Source of the DNA: Labilibaculum sp. K2S
Lineage (GTDB): Bacteria > Bacteroidota > Bacteroidia > Bacteroidales > Marinifilaceae
Length of the DNA: 64,000 bases
Assembly: GCF_030372765.1 (NCBI RefSeq)
Contig: NZ_JAUCMW010000009.1
Coordinates: 112,215-176,214 of the forward strand
Reading direction: 5' to 3'
In this document: positions 15,544-25,338 of the stretch, one piece after another
Numbering within the stretch: the first letter of the stretch is position 1
Layout: each line of letters begins with the position of its first letter
Program-made: the position numbers and the translations under genes
The notes under the pieces: generated by a model
Databases searched by the model: none
Told to the model about the DNA's origin: nothing
The model's input: the letters and a program-made list of their open reading frames with translations, nothing else

Positions 15544-17313
15544 ATGGTAACGCGCATTTTTGATTTACTGGAAAATTACCGGAAAAACTTTCCGGACAAA
15601 AGAGATGCCTTTGCTAAAAAAGAAAAAGACGGATGGATACCGTTTTCAACTGAGCAATACCTTACTTATTCGGATTATATAAGCTATGCTCTGCTGGCAA
15701 ATGGAATTAAAAAGAATGATTGCGTTATTACAATAACCAACAACAGACCTGAATGGAATTTTGTTGATATGGGTCTGGCACAGATTGGTGCTGTGCACGT
15801 CCCCCTATATCCAACAATAAACACCAAAAGTTACGATTATATCATTCTGCAATGTCAACCCATTGCCATTTTTGTTGCTGATCATGTTTTATATGAAAAG
15901 ATTGCTCCTCTGCTAAACAATCATCCATCAGTAAAATTTGTGTATTCATTTGAAAAAATAAAATCTGTTGCTCACTGGAGCCGCTTACTGGAAATAGGCG
16001 AAATGACAGAAAACAAAATGCAAAAAGAGCTGTTGGCAATAAAAGATAGTATTCAACCAGATGATTTAGTAACCATCATTTATACATCCGGAACTACAGG
16101 AAATCCTAAAGGTGTTATGCTTTCTCACAACAATTTCATAAGCAATGTTTTGGCGTCTGCTGCCAGCTTAAATTTAGATTCATCTCACAAAACCTTGAGT
16201 TTCCTGCCAATTAACCATGTTTACGAACGAATGGTAAACTACCAGTATCAATATAAAGGAATTAGTATTTACTACGCCGAAAGCATGGATACGATTGGTG
16301 ACAATTTACGCGAATTAAAGCCTCATGGTTTTGCTACTGTTCCTCGTTTACTCGAAAAAGTATATGATAAAATCATGGCAAAGGGGAAAAGTCAGCCTTT
16401 TTTAAAGAAAGCAATTTTCTTGTGGGCTGTTAACCTAGGGCAAAAATATGAACTGAATCGAGCAAATGGTTGGTGGTATGAATTTAAATTGAAAATTGCC
16501 CGCAAGCTGGTTTTCAGCAAATGGCAGGAAGCCTTAGGCGGAAATATCAAATTCATGTGCTCCGGAGGTGCCCCTTTACAGGTTCGTTTAGAGCGACTTT
16601 TTTGGGCTGCGGGAATTCCTGTTCAAGAGGGATATGGGCTAACAGAGACATCACCAATTATCTCGGCAAATCAGAATTCTTATCCTAACGTGAGGTTTGG
16701 TACTGTGGGACCAGTATTAAAAGGTGTAGAAGTTAAAATTGCGGAGGATGGTGAGATTTTAGTCCGGGGACCGAACGTAATGCTTGGCTACTACAAAAAT
16801 CCGGAATTAACAAAGGAAGTTCTTGACGAAAATGGTTGGTTTCATACGGGAGATATTGGCTGTTGGGAAGATGAGCGTTTTTTAAAAATTACTGATCGGA
16901 AAAAAGAAATGTTTAAAACATCCGGAGGAATATATATTGCTCCTCAGGAAATTGAAAACAAACTTAAAGAATCTCCATTTATTGATCAAAGTATTGTTTG
17001 TGGTGAATTTAAAAGGTTCCCTTCCGTAATCATTTCACCTAACTTTGTTTTTCTAAAAGAATATTGCAGACGTAAGAAAATACCATTTGAGAGTGCTGAT
17101 CAGATCATTTACAATCAGAAAATTCAAGTTCGTATCTGGAAAGAAATTCAAAAAATGAATGTTAATCTGGATCGTCCGAAAAAAATTAAAAGTTTTAGAT
17201 TGGTTCCTCACGTTTGGACTCCTGAAACTGGAGAACTCTCACCTACTCTAAAGCTAAAACGTTCCGTTTTAAAAATTAAATATCAATTAATAATTGAAGA
17301 AATTTATTCCTAA
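15544..17313 (+). CDS. Long-chain fatty acid-CoA ligase (AMP-forming)
   Basis: Activates fatty acids to acyl-CoA as the entry step of the beta-oxidation operon behind it. The 589-residue protein has the adenylate-forming motifs: IIYTSGTTGNPKGVMLSHNN (A3 P-loop, about residue 178), EGYGLTETSPI (A5), GWFHTGDIG (A7) and ITDRKKEMFKTSGGIYIAPQEIE (A8 hinge and A10-like lysine region). The sequence KPHGFATVPRLLEKVYDKI is typical of long-chain ligases, such as those of the FAA1/FadD15 type. The next gene follows after 21 bases. Substrate chain length is inferred from family. Confidence 0.9.
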   Translation: MVTRIFDLLENYRKNFPDKRDAFAKKEKDGWIPFSTEQYLTYSDYISYALLANGIKKNDCVITITNNRPEWNFVDMGLAQIGAVHVPLYPTINTKSYDYIILQCQPIAIFVADHVLYEKIAPLLNNHPSVKFVYSFEKIKSVAHWSRLLEIGEMTENKMQKELLAIKDSIQPDDLVTIIYTSGTTGNPKGVMLSHNNFISNVLASAASLNLDSSHKTLSFLPINHVYERMVNYQYQYKGISIYYAESMDTIGDNLRELKPHGFATVPRLLEKVYDKIMAKGKSQPFLKKAIFLWAVNLGQKYELNRANGWWYEFKLKIARKLVFSKWQEALGGNIKFMCSGGAPLQVRLERLFWAAGIPVQEGYGLTETSPIISANQNSYPNVRFGTVGPVLKGVEVKIAEDGEILVRGPNVMLGYYKNPELTKEVLDENGWFHTGDIGCWEDERFLKITDRKKEMFKTSGGIYIAPQEIENKLKESPFIDQSIVCGEFKRFPSVIISPNFVFLKEYCRRKKIPFESADQIIYNQKIQVRIWKEIQKMNVNLDRPKKIKSFRLVPHVWTPETGELSPTLKLKRSVLKIKYQLIIEEIYS

Positions 17314-17334
17314 CACACACTTAAAATACTATAT

Positions 17335-19737
17335 ATGCATCGTAAAATAAGGAAAGTTGCCGTTTTGGGAGCCGGTGTTATGGGTGCCCAAATCGCCTGC
17401 CATTTTGCAAATATTGGCATAGAAGTTCTTTTGTTGGATATGCCTCCAAAAGAATTAGATGCTGAAGAAGAAAAAGCAGGTTTATCTCTTGAACATCCTA
17501 AAGTGAGGAATAGAATTGTAAGCCAAATGCTTGCAAAAACGTTGAAAATAACCCCCGCCCCTTTGTATTTAAGGAGTTTTGTAAAGCGGATTTTGATCGG
17601 AAATTTTGAAAATGATCTTCATCGAATTCAAGATTGTGATTGGGTGATAGAGGTAATCATCGAAAATTTAATCATCAAACAAAAATTATATGCCCGCATT
17701 GAGGAATTTAGAAAAACAGGTTCCTTAATTACAAGCAACACATCAGGAATACCGATTGGAATGTTATTGGAAGGAAGATCGGATGATTTTAAACAATCGT
17801 TCTGCGGCACGCATTTTTTCAACCCGCCAAGATACCTCAAACTTCTGGAGATCATTCCTTCAAAACACACATCACAGGAAGTAATCAGTTTCCTCACTGA
17901 ATTTGGAGAAAGACACTTGGGAAAATCAGTAGTGATTTGTAAAGATACTCCAGCCTTTATCGCCAACAGAATTGGAGTGTATTCCATGATGTCCGTATTT
18001 CATCTTCAAAAAGAATTCGACCTTTCGGTGGAAGAAACAGATAAGTTAACCGGCCCAATTATTGGAAGACCAAAATCTGCGACATTCCGAACCTGCGATG
18101 TGGTTGGATTGGATACTTTGGTGCTTGTGGCTCAAAACCTAAAAAAAGCACTTGCTCAGGATGAATCCAAAGATGTTTTTGAGATTCCTGATTTCATTCA
18201 GAAATTAATGGAAAACCAATGGCTGGGAGCAAAAACAGGACAAGGCTTTTATAAAAAGATCAAAAATGGAGAAGGAATCAGTGAAATTCTTAGCCTGAAC
18301 TTATCCAACTTTGAATATCAGGGCAAACAGAGAATTAAATTTGCTGAATTTGAAGCAGCCAAAGCCATTCCTCATCTGAACGACCGGTTTAAACTGCTGA
18401 TAAAAGGAGAAGGAAAAGTCAGTCAATTTTACCGCAAATTGTTTTTGGGATTATTCGCCTATGTATCAAACAGAATCCCTGAAATTTCAAATGAAATTTA
18501 CAAAATTGATGAAGCTATATGCACGGGGTTTGCCTGGGAAATGGGTCCGTTCGAAATTTGGGATGCTCTGGGATTGAAAAAGACCATTCCCCTAATGGAA
18601 GAACTGGGATATAAACCTGCCGATTGGATCTATAAAATGGCAGAAAAAGACCTAAAGTTCTATCAATTGAAAGATGGCAATAAGCAATTCTATGATGTCA
18701 AAAGTCAGAATTATCTCACAATTCCAGGAACAGAAGAATTAATATTGCTCAACAATCTTCGTCCAACACATAGCATATGGAGTAACGAAGGATGCAGTAT
18801 TATCGATTTGGGTGATGGCGTAATTAATCTGGAATTCCATACCAAAATGAATACCATTGGAAGTGAGATTATTCAGGGGATTAACAAAGCCATTGAGCTG
18901 GCCGAAACGGAATACAAAGCCCTCATCATTTCCAACGAAGGAGAAAACTTCTCGGCTGGGGCAAATATTGGTCTGGTATTTATGCTGGCCATTGAACAGG
19001 AGTTTGAAGAACTGGATATGGTTGTCCGGACCTTTCAAAATACCATGCTGAAACTAAAATATGCATCGGTACCAGTAATTGCCGCTCCGCATGGAATGAC
19101 ACTGGGTGGCGGATGTGAAGTCTGCATGCACTCCGATAAGGTGATTGCTCATGCCGAAACCTATATGGGATTGGTTGAATTGGGTGTTGGCGTAATTCCT
19201 GCTGGTGGTGGCACCAAAGAATTTGCCTATCGCCTATCGAAAGAAATGGCTGCAGACGATATTAGAACCAACCGTTTCCGTGATAAATTCTTAACTATCG
19301 GACAAGCAAAAGTATCAACATCAGGATATGAAGCCTTTGAATTAGGTTACCTGCGAAAAGACGTAGATGAAGTGATTGTAAGCAGAAAGCATCAATTGTT
19401 ATATGCGAAAAAAGCCGCTATGTTGATGTGCGAAAAAGGCTACACTCCTCCTCTGCCAACCAAAGATATTCGCGTGCTAGGTGCTGAAGGACTGGCGTTA
19501 GTTTATTCCGGAGCCGACGGAATGGAAGTTGGCAATTACATTTCGGACTACGATAAATATCTCTCCATTGAACTTGGGAAAGTATTGAGTGGCGGAGAAC
19601 TGAGCGAACCTGCCGAAGTTTCTGAGAACTATATGCTAAATCTGGAACGGGTTGCCTTTGTAAAACTATGTCAGCAAAAGAAAACCCTGGAGCGAATGCA
19701 AAGTCTGCTGCAAAAAGGCAAAATTCTTCGAAACTAA
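17335..19737 (+). CDS. FadN-like 3-hydroxyacyl-CoA dehydrogenase / enoyl-CoA hydratase fusion
   Basis: Two-function beta-oxidation enzyme of 800 residues. The N-terminal half is the NAD-dependent dehydrogenase: KVAVLGAGVMGAQIACHFAN (Rossmann loop), ITSNTSGIPI, GTHFFNPPRYLKLLE (catalytic His-Glu region) and CKDTPAFIANRIG. The C-terminal part, from about residue 480, is a crotonase domain with ENFSAGANIGLVF and GMTLGGGCEVCMHSDKVIAH. This order (dehydrogenase first) and length match Bacillus FadN and not E. coli FadB. Neighbours are the ligase upstream and a thiolase 31 bases downstream. Confidence 0.9.
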   Translation: MHRKIRKVAVLGAGVMGAQIACHFANIGIEVLLLDMPPKELDAEEEKAGLSLEHPKVRNRIVSQMLAKTLKITPAPLYLRSFVKRILIGNFENDLHRIQDCDWVIEVIIENLIIKQKLYARIEEFRKTGSLITSNTSGIPIGMLLEGRSDDFKQSFCGTHFFNPPRYLKLLEIIPSKHTSQEVISFLTEFGERHLGKSVVICKDTPAFIANRIGVYSMMSVFHLQKEFDLSVEETDKLTGPIIGRPKSATFRTCDVVGLDTLVLVAQNLKKALAQDESKDVFEIPDFIQKLMENQWLGAKTGQGFYKKIKNGEGISEILSLNLSNFEYQGKQRIKFAEFEAAKAIPHLNDRFKLLIKGEGKVSQFYRKLFLGLFAYVSNRIPEISNEIYKIDEAICTGFAWEMGPFEIWDALGLKKTIPLMEELGYKPADWIYKMAEKDLKFYQLKDGNKQFYDVKSQNYLTIPGTEELILLNNLRPTHSIWSNEGCSIIDLGDGVINLEFHTKMNTIGSEIIQGINKAIELAETEYKALIISNEGENFSAGANIGLVFMLAIEQEFEELDMVVRTFQNTMLKLKYASVPVIAAPHGMTLGGGCEVCMHSDKVIAHAETYMGLVELGVGVIPAGGGTKEFAYRLSKEMAADDIRTNRFRDKFLTIGQAKVSTSGYEAFELGYLRKDVDEVIVSRKHQLLYAKKAAMLMCEKGYTPPLPTKDIRVLGAEGLALVYSGADGMEVGNYISDYDKYLSIELGKVLSGGELSEPAEVSENYMLNLERVAFVKLCQQKKTLERMQSLLQKGKILRN

Positions 19738-19768
19738 AAACCCGGTACTCACAACAAAAAGCAAAAAT

Positions 19769-20944
19769 ATGAACGCATATATAGTAGCCGTCTACCGAAG
19801 CCCTGTAGGCAAAGCAAAAAAAGGAAATCTGAGATTCATTCGTCCCGATGATTTGGCGGCCCAGGTGGTGCAGCGGATCATGACAGAGATTCCAAATTTG
19901 GATGCAGCAATGGTGGATGATGTAATTGTTGGAAATGCAACTCCTGAGGCAGAACAGGGATTGAATGTTGGCCGTATGATTGCCCTGCTGGGATTGGACA
20001 ATGTGCAGGTTCCGGGAATGACCGTGAACCGGTATTGTTCATCGGGTTTGGAAAGCATTGCCATTGCCGCTTCGAAAATTGAGGCCGGTCTGGCCGATTG
20101 TATCTTTGCCGGTGGGGTTGAAATGATGTCGCTGATGCCGATGGGCGGATGGCGCTTGGTGCCGAATCTGGGAATTGCAAAATCGCACCCCGATTGGTAC
20201 TGGAATATGGGAATTACAGCTGAAGCCCTGCAGGTGAAGTACAATATATCTCGCAAAGAGCAGGATGAATTTGCTTTTCACTCTCACCGAAAAGCATTGG
20301 AGGCACAGGCTCATAATCGTTTTGCAGATGAAATTGTTCCCATTCACGTGCTGGAGACTTTTGTAAATGGACAGGACAAAGCACAAACCCGAGAACACAT
20401 CATTGGTTTGGACGAAGGACCTAGATTGGGAACAACAGAAGAGGCTTTGAGTAAATTAAGCCCTGTTTTTGCGCAAGGAGGAAGTGTGACTGCGGGCAAC
20501 TCATCGCAGACCTCCGATGGTGCTGCATTTGTTTTGGTGGTATCCGAAAAAATGCTGAAACAGTTGAATGTGGAGCCAATAGCCCGCTTTGTTTCCTATT
20601 CTGTTGCAGGTGTGGAACCCAAACACATGGGGATTGGTCCGGTAGAGGCCATTCCAAAGGTTTTAAAACGCTCAGGTTTATCGATGAATCAAATAGAGCA
20701 GATTGAGCTAAACGAAGCCTTCGCGGTACAGGCACTTGCCGTGATAAAAGAATTGAGCCTGAATCCTGAAATCATTAATGTAAATGGTGGTGCCATTGCT
20801 CTTGGTCATCCGCTTGGCTGCACAGGTACGAAATTATCCGTGCAACTGCTTCACGAAATGAAAAAGCGCAAACAGAAATACGGCATGGTTACCATGTGTG
20901 TTGGTTCGGGACAAGGTGCTGCCGGGATTTTTGAATTATTATAA
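19769..20944 (+). CDS. Acetyl-CoA C-acyltransferase (thiolase, FadA-like)
   Basis: Carries out the last step of beta-oxidation, thiolytic release of acetyl-CoA. The 391-residue protein carries the nucleophile cysteine in VNRYCSSGLESIAIAA (near residue 90), the ELNEAFAVQAL motif, and the catalytic HPLGCTGTKL and MCVGSGQGAAGIFE blocks at the C-terminus. Base composition is more GC-rich than in the neighbours. It lies between the FadN-like and FadE-like genes. A synthetic acetoacetyl-CoA thiolase is possible by sequence alone but unlikely in this operon. Confidence 0.93.
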   Translation: MNAYIVAVYRSPVGKAKKGNLRFIRPDDLAAQVVQRIMTEIPNLDAAMVDDVIVGNATPEAEQGLNVGRMIALLGLDNVQVPGMTVNRYCSSGLESIAIAASKIEAGLADCIFAGGVEMMSLMPMGGWRLVPNLGIAKSHPDWYWNMGITAEALQVKYNISRKEQDEFAFHSHRKALEAQAHNRFADEIVPIHVLETFVNGQDKAQTREHIIGLDEGPRLGTTEEALSKLSPVFAQGGSVTAGNSSQTSDGAAFVLVVSEKMLKQLNVEPIARFVSYSVAGVEPKHMGIGPVEAIPKVLKRSGLSMNQIEQIELNEAFAVQALAVIKELSLNPEIINVNGGAIALGHPLGCTGTKLSVQLLHEMKKRKQKYGMVTMCVGSGQGAAGIFELL

Positions 20945-21035
20945 GGAAAAAGGATTAAGGTAAAAGGTGAAAGTAAATTCAAGAAAAACATCCTTCACTG
21001 ATTACTGTTTACTGCTAACTGTAAAATGAAACAAT

Positions 21036-22820
21036 ATGGAAAAGATAAAAACAGTAAAAGGCGGACAATTCTTAGTGAAAGAAACCAGCCCTCAGGATAT
21101 TTTCATCCCCGAAGAAATTTCGGAGGAGCAAAAAATGATCATGGAAACCTGCCGTGATTTTCAGGAAAAGGAAATTCTTCCTCTGCTGGATGAAATCGAC
21201 AGTCAGAAAGAAGGATTAATGACCTCTCTCATGGATAAAGCAGGTGAGTTGGGTTTACTGGGAATCGCTGTTCCGGAAGAATATGGTGGTTTCGGTCAGG
21301 ATTTGAATACATCGATGCTGAGTACCGAAATTATGGGAACCTACAGTTCCTTTGCTGTTGCCTACGCCGCGCATGTGGGAATTGGCACCCTTCCGATTTT
21401 GTATTACGGAACCAAGGAACAAAAGGAAAAATATTTACCCCTGCTTGCAAGCGGTGAAGCCAAAGGAGCCTATTGTTTAACTGAACCCGGAGCGGGTTCG
21501 GATGCCAATTCAGGAAAAAGTAAAGCCACACTTTCGACAGATGGTTCACACTACCTTTTAAACGGACAAAAAATGTGGATTACCAATGCCGGCTTTGCAG
21601 ATATCTACACTGTTTTTGCCAAGATCGATGACGATAAAAACCTAAGTGCGTTTATTGTTGAGAAAACTTTTAATGGCATCAAGCTCGGACTGGAAGAGAA
21701 AAAGATGGGCATTAAAGGCTCGTCGACCTGTATGATGTTTTTTGAAGATTGTAAAGTTCCGGCAGAAAATCTGCTCGGCAAACGGGGCGAAGGCTTTAAA
21801 ATCGCCTTAAATATTCTGAACAACGGCAGAATAAAATTGGCTGCTGCCGTTTTAGGTGCAGGCAAAAAAATAATTACCCATTCAATTACTTATGCCAATG
21901 AGCGCATACAATTCGGGAAAGCCATTGCAAATTTTGGTGCCATACAATACAAAATTGCAGAACAGGCAATTCGAACCTATGCGGTTGAATCGGCCATTTA
22001 CCGCTGCAGCAACGACATACAAAATGCAATGCTCCATTTAATCGAGGAAGGAATGCCGAAAGAAAAGGCTGTTATTCAGGCTCAAAAAGAATTTGCCGCC
22101 GAAGCTGCCATCCTAAAAGTGGCAGCATCCGAAGCTTTGGACTATGTAACCGATGAAGGCGTTCAGATTTATGGCGGAATGGGCTACTCTTCCGAAGCAC
22201 CTATGGAGCGCGCTTACCGCGATTCCCGTATCAACCGGATTTTTGAAGGAACCAACGAGATCAACCGAATGCTGGTGGTCGACTTCCTGTTGCGCAAAGC
22301 TTTTAATAATGAATTGCCTCTTTTATCGGCAGCCCAAAACGTTGTAAAAGAATTAATGGCAATTCCTGAATTTGGCGAAGAAGACACATCCCTGTTGGCC
22401 CGGGAAAGCAAATTAATAGTCGGTTTTAAGAAAAGTGCCCTGCTAATAGCAGGTGCAGCTGCGCAAAAATTCATGCAAAAACTAAGCAGTGAACAGGAAA
22501 TACTCATGAATATTTCTGATATCATTATCGATTGCTATCAGGCAGAATCTCTTTTATTGCGGGCAAAAAAGCTGATTGCCTTAAAAGGTGAAGAAGCATG
22601 TACAGAACAAACAGCCATGTGTGAGGTCTTTTTTTATGATGCTGCCGATCGTATTCATAAAAATGCCAAAGATGCTGCAAACTCAATAGCTCAGGGTGAT
22701 GAATTGCGCATGATGCTTTTGGGTTTGAAACGATTCACAAAACACTCCGGACTCAACAGCAAAGAAAAACGCCGGTTAATCGCGGGTAAATTGATTGAAG
22801 AAAACAAGTATTGTTTCTGA
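21036..22820 (+). CDS. Acyl-CoA dehydrogenase (FadE-like, extended)
   Basis: A flavoprotein that makes the trans-2,3 double bond in acyl-CoA and passes electrons to electron-transfer flavoprotein. The 594-residue protein shows GAYCLTEPGAGSDANS (substrate and FAD contact), MWITNAGFADIYTVFAK, the dimer helix ERIQFGKAIANFGAIQYKIAE and GGMGYSSEAPMERAYRDSRINRIFEGTNEI with a catalytic Glu. About 180 extra C-terminal residues form a helical extension, as in Bacillus FadE. The order ligase-FadN-FadA-FadE copies the Bacillus fadNAE arrangement. An acyl-CoA ligase feeds the set. Confidence 0.92.
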   Translation: MEKIKTVKGGQFLVKETSPQDIFIPEEISEEQKMIMETCRDFQEKEILPLLDEIDSQKEGLMTSLMDKAGELGLLGIAVPEEYGGFGQDLNTSMLSTEIMGTYSSFAVAYAAHVGIGTLPILYYGTKEQKEKYLPLLASGEAKGAYCLTEPGAGSDANSGKSKATLSTDGSHYLLNGQKMWITNAGFADIYTVFAKIDDDKNLSAFIVEKTFNGIKLGLEEKKMGIKGSSTCMMFFEDCKVPAENLLGKRGEGFKIALNILNNGRIKLAAAVLGAGKKIITHSITYANERIQFGKAIANFGAIQYKIAEQAIRTYAVESAIYRCSNDIQNAMLHLIEEGMPKEKAVIQAQKEFAAEAAILKVAASEALDYVTDEGVQIYGGMGYSSEAPMERAYRDSRINRIFEGTNEINRMLVVDFLLRKAFNNELPLLSAAQNVVKELMAIPEFGEEDTSLLARESKLIVGFKKSALLIAGAAAQKFMQKLSSEQEILMNISDIIIDCYQAESLLLRAKKLIALKGEEACTEQTAMCEVFFYDAADRIHKNAKDAANSIAQGDELRMMLLGLKRFTKHSGLNSKEKRRLIAGKLIEENKYCF

Positions 22821-22901
22821 TAACAGCAGGTTGTTAGATGTTAGACATGAACTATTAGATGGATTTGCAGTATGCTTATTTTTAACCTTTACACAGAGAT
22901 A

Positions 22902-23240
22902 GGGAAAAACACTCTTTTAAGTGCAGAGGAACTTTTTAGTATCGGGAAAGCACTTTAGACATAGGGAATTCAGTTTTTAGATCGGGAAGGCTCTTTTTGG
23001 CATAGGGAAGCACTTTTTAGTACCAGGAAGGCACTTTTAGGCTTAGGGAATTCAGTTTTTAGTACCGGGAAGGCTCTTTTTGGCATAGGGAAGCACTTTT
23101 TAGTACCGGGAAGACACTTTTAGATATAGGGAATTCACTTTTTAGTATCGGGAAGGCTCTTTTTGGCATAGGGAAGCACTTTTTAGTACCAGGAAGGCAC
23201 TTTTAGGCTTAGGGAATCAATGCCGGGACTTGCTTTTTGA
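22902..23240. repeat. Higher-order tandem repeat: 20/21-bp units in an 83-bp superperiod
   Basis: About 15 consecutive units begin with GGGAA (or AGGAA) followed by a T4-T5 tract. Unit starts are at 22944, 22964, 22984, 23005, 23025, 23046, 23067, 23088, 23108, 23129, 23150, 23171, 23191 and 23212. Four unit types recur in fixed order (GGGAATTCA..., GGGAAGGCTC..., GGGAAGCAC..., AGGAAGGCAC...), giving a superperiod of 82-83 bases, repeated three times (22964, 23046, 23129). The 83-base period breaks any reading frame, so it is non-coding. The earliest units (22902-22944) are degenerate. Confidence 0.9.
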
Positions 23241-23325
23241 CAAAAGGGTAAACCTTATAGTCCCTAACTAAATTCGTCCCCTGAAACAGACGAATTTTAA
23301 ACCTCTCAAATAATATTAGCATATT

Positions 23326-23364
23326 AAAAAACCTCCGGGGGCAAATTATTTGCAACCGGAGGTT
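23326..23364 (-). terminator. Terminator of the small membrane protein gene
   Basis: AACCTCCGG (23330-23338) pairs with CCGGAGGTT (23356-23364), with an inner GCAAAT/ATTTGC stem. On the minus strand it runs into six T. It follows the gene ending at 23393. Confidence 0.85.
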
Positions 23365-23392
23365 TTACTTTGACTATGATCGATAAAGAAGT

Positions 23393-23764
23393 TTACTCTT
23401 TTACTTTTTTGCTCATTATTAAATAATACAACAAGAAACCAATAGAGACCGAAACGAATTCAATACCATAAGGCATTACACTATTGTAGCGGATAAATTC
23501 GGGATAATTTAAACCTAAAATTTCTATACCTATTAAGCCCAGTCCGCCAAACAAAACAACCAAGCCCCATTTTAAAGCCGGATACTGATCGTATTTCACT
23601 TGTTTTTTCACTTCAACATCAGTATTCTGATCCAATATTTCAGCACGATCGAAATGTCCTGTTTTAATAATTTTTCGCTTCAAAAAATGCGATGACATAA
23701 TTTTAACAAAAGTAACAATACTATAAAAAACCACCGCTGCCATTAATACTTCGCCTAAATTCAT
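23393..23764 (-). CDS. Small inner-membrane protein, DUF6249-like
   Basis: A 123-residue protein with three probable membrane segments: one at the N-terminus (LMAAVVFYSIVTFVKIM), and two after residue 60 (LKWGLVVLFGGLGLIGIEIL and YGIEFVSVSIGFLLYYLIM). A short charged stretch (HFDRAEILDQNTDVEVKKQVKYDQYPALKWG) lies between them. The pattern resembles the Bacteroidota DUF6249 family, whose genes are often near ECF sigma factor genes; one lies 1.9 kb away here. The family call is tentative and the function is unknown. It stands alone with its own terminator. Confidence 0.65.
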   Translation of the reverse strand: MNLGEVLMAAVVFYSIVTFVKIMSSHFLKRKIIKTGHFDRAEILDQNTDVEVKKQVKYDQYPALKWGLVVLFGGLGLIGIEILGLNYPEFIRYNSVMPYGIEFVSVSIGFLLYYLIMSKKVKE

Positions 23765-23854
23765 ATTTTAAGTTTTAAGTTTCTGAATGTATTTTGCCTA
23801 TTAGACCAGAGTGCTTTGCAGAATGTTGCAAAAAATTTTTGTTTTTTTTACACC

Positions 23855-24064
23855 TCATCCCCTCAAGACTTGTCCGAAAAACAAATTTTCACCCGAAAAC
23901 GACCTCTTGAGTGTATTTATTATTTTTAAAAAGTTAATGGGAGCCGAAGCAAAACCCACATCACCACCAGCCTCAACGCAGAAGAAAATAAAAGTACCTA
24001 ATTCAATTGCAGAAATAAATAATACCAAATTAACATCAAAATTGATCTTATAAAATGTTTCTTT
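23855..24064 (-). other. Open frame without a start codon, possible gene remnant or repeat
   Basis: The spacer 23765-24263 contains a 69-codon minus-strand frame that ends at 23855. It reads INFDVNLVLFISAIELGTFI and later GGDVGFASAPINFLKIIN, ending NLFFGQVLRG. Codon choice looks protein-like, but there is no ATG, GTG or good TTG near its upstream stop (24065-24067). It may be the end of a decayed gene or part of a dispersed element. A plus-strand frame at 23811-24053 covers the same bases and looks like its shadow. Nothing else is seen in the spacer. Confidence 0.3.
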
Positions 24065-24263
24065 TCAGCTATATCTTCGTTAAAAAAGATGCAAGCTAAC
24101 CTGGCTGTCTTTTACTTTTTTGCCTCGATCCGGCAGAAAATTATTCCATTTTATTAAAGATACTTTTGAAATTAAATTGGTATAAGATTAAAGGTGTGAC
24201 TTTTACTATTAATTTATTTTTATCTTGCTAATCAAGATTTTATTAACCACCCAACAACCAAGA

Positions 24264-25259
24264 ATGAAAGTATTATTTATAGGAGGTTCAGGAAACATAA
24301 GTACTTCATCCACCCAATTAGCCATTGAAAAAGGAATTGAAATTTATCACTTGAACAGAGGGAATACACTCCGGAAAATATCAGGTGTTAAAGTTATATT
24401 AGGTGATAGTAATAAAATGAATGAGGTAACCGATCTGAAAAAACACAACTGGGATGTTGTTGTAAACTGGATCGCCTTTACACCAGATGATATTGAACGT
24501 GATATTGCCTTTTTTAAAGGAAAAACCAAACAATACATCTTTATAAGTTCTGCTTCGTGCTATCAAACACCACTTAGTTATCCTATAATTACTGAATCGA
24601 CTCCCTTAAGTAATAATTTATGGGATTACTCGGCTAATAAAATTAAATGTGAAGAGCGATTAATGAAAGCTTATCGGGAAGAAAATTTTCCTGTTACAAT
24701 TGTGCGCCCTTCGTTAACATATGATACTGTAATCCCAATTGCCATTGGGGGATTTAAGGAATATACAACTGCTGACAGAATTTTAAAAGGAAAAAGTATT
24801 ATTATTCACGGCGACGGAACTTCATTATGGACTGTAACCCATTCGGATGATTTTGCAAAAGGATTGGTTGGCTTATTGGGTTTAACACAAGCCATAGGAC
24901 ATGCTTTTCATATTACTTCCGACGAAATTTTAAGTTGGAACATGATTTATAAAATTTTAGCTGACAGTTTAGGTTGTGAAGCAAAGGTGGTGCATATTGC
25001 TTCTGATTTTATTTGTAAAATAGAACCTTCTTTTACAGGAACATTGCTTGCCGATAAAAGTGAAAGTGTCATTTTTGATAATACAAAGATCAAAACTTTT
25101 GTGCCGGAATTTAAGGCTGCAATCCCATTTTCCACTGGAATAAAAAGAACCTTAAAATGGCTGAATCAAAATCCGGATATGAAATTTATTAATCCCGAAA
25201 CCAATGCTAAAATTGACAACATTTTAAATGCCTATAAGGCCTTATACCCCTTTTTCTAA
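24264..25259 (+). CDS. NAD-dependent epimerase/dehydratase (extended SDR family)
   Basis: A 331-residue Rossmann-fold enzyme. The N-terminus MKVLFIGGSGNISTSSTQLA carries the glycine-rich GGSGNIS nucleotide loop of the extended/atypical SDR group, followed by HLNRGNT. SSASCYQTPLSY supplies the Ser/Tyr region, although the catalytic YxxxK (YSANKIKCE near residue 127) is shifted into a variant form. The later TVTHSDDFAKGLVGLLG motif, with YTTADRILKGKSIIIHGDG before it, is typical of this clade. The substrate cannot be told; sugar nucleotides are a guess. The start at 24264 matches the family; upstream codons from 24225 do not. CCTCATCCCC repeat fragments flank it on both sides. Confidence 0.8.
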   Translation: MKVLFIGGSGNISTSSTQLAIEKGIEIYHLNRGNTLRKISGVKVILGDSNKMNEVTDLKKHNWDVVVNWIAFTPDDIERDIAFFKGKTKQYIFISSASCYQTPLSYPIITESTPLSNNLWDYSANKIKCEERLMKAYREENFPVTIVRPSLTYDTVIPIAIGGFKEYTTADRILKGKSIIIHGDGTSLWTVTHSDDFAKGLVGLLGLTQAIGHAFHITSDEILSWNMIYKILADSLGCEAKVVHIASDFICKIEPSFTGTLLADKSESVIFDNTKIKTFVPEFKAAIPFSTGIKRTLKWLNQNPDMKFINPETNAKIDNILNAYKALYPFF

Positions 25260-25338
25260 AGGCGAAGAATAGGATGAGGTAAATCAGCTGACCCGAATTT
25301 GCAATCTGGAATTTAGGTATTTAAATTCGTCAAAAAGA

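Noticed and set aside
22902..23240. CRISPR array
   Set aside because: Units are contiguous, have no unique spacers, and the period is 20-21 bases with an 83-base superperiod. No cas genes are nearby.
23811..24053. 80-residue plus-strand protein
   Set aside because: Composition is unlike a protein, and the opposite strand reads more like one. No ribosome site or promoter was seen.
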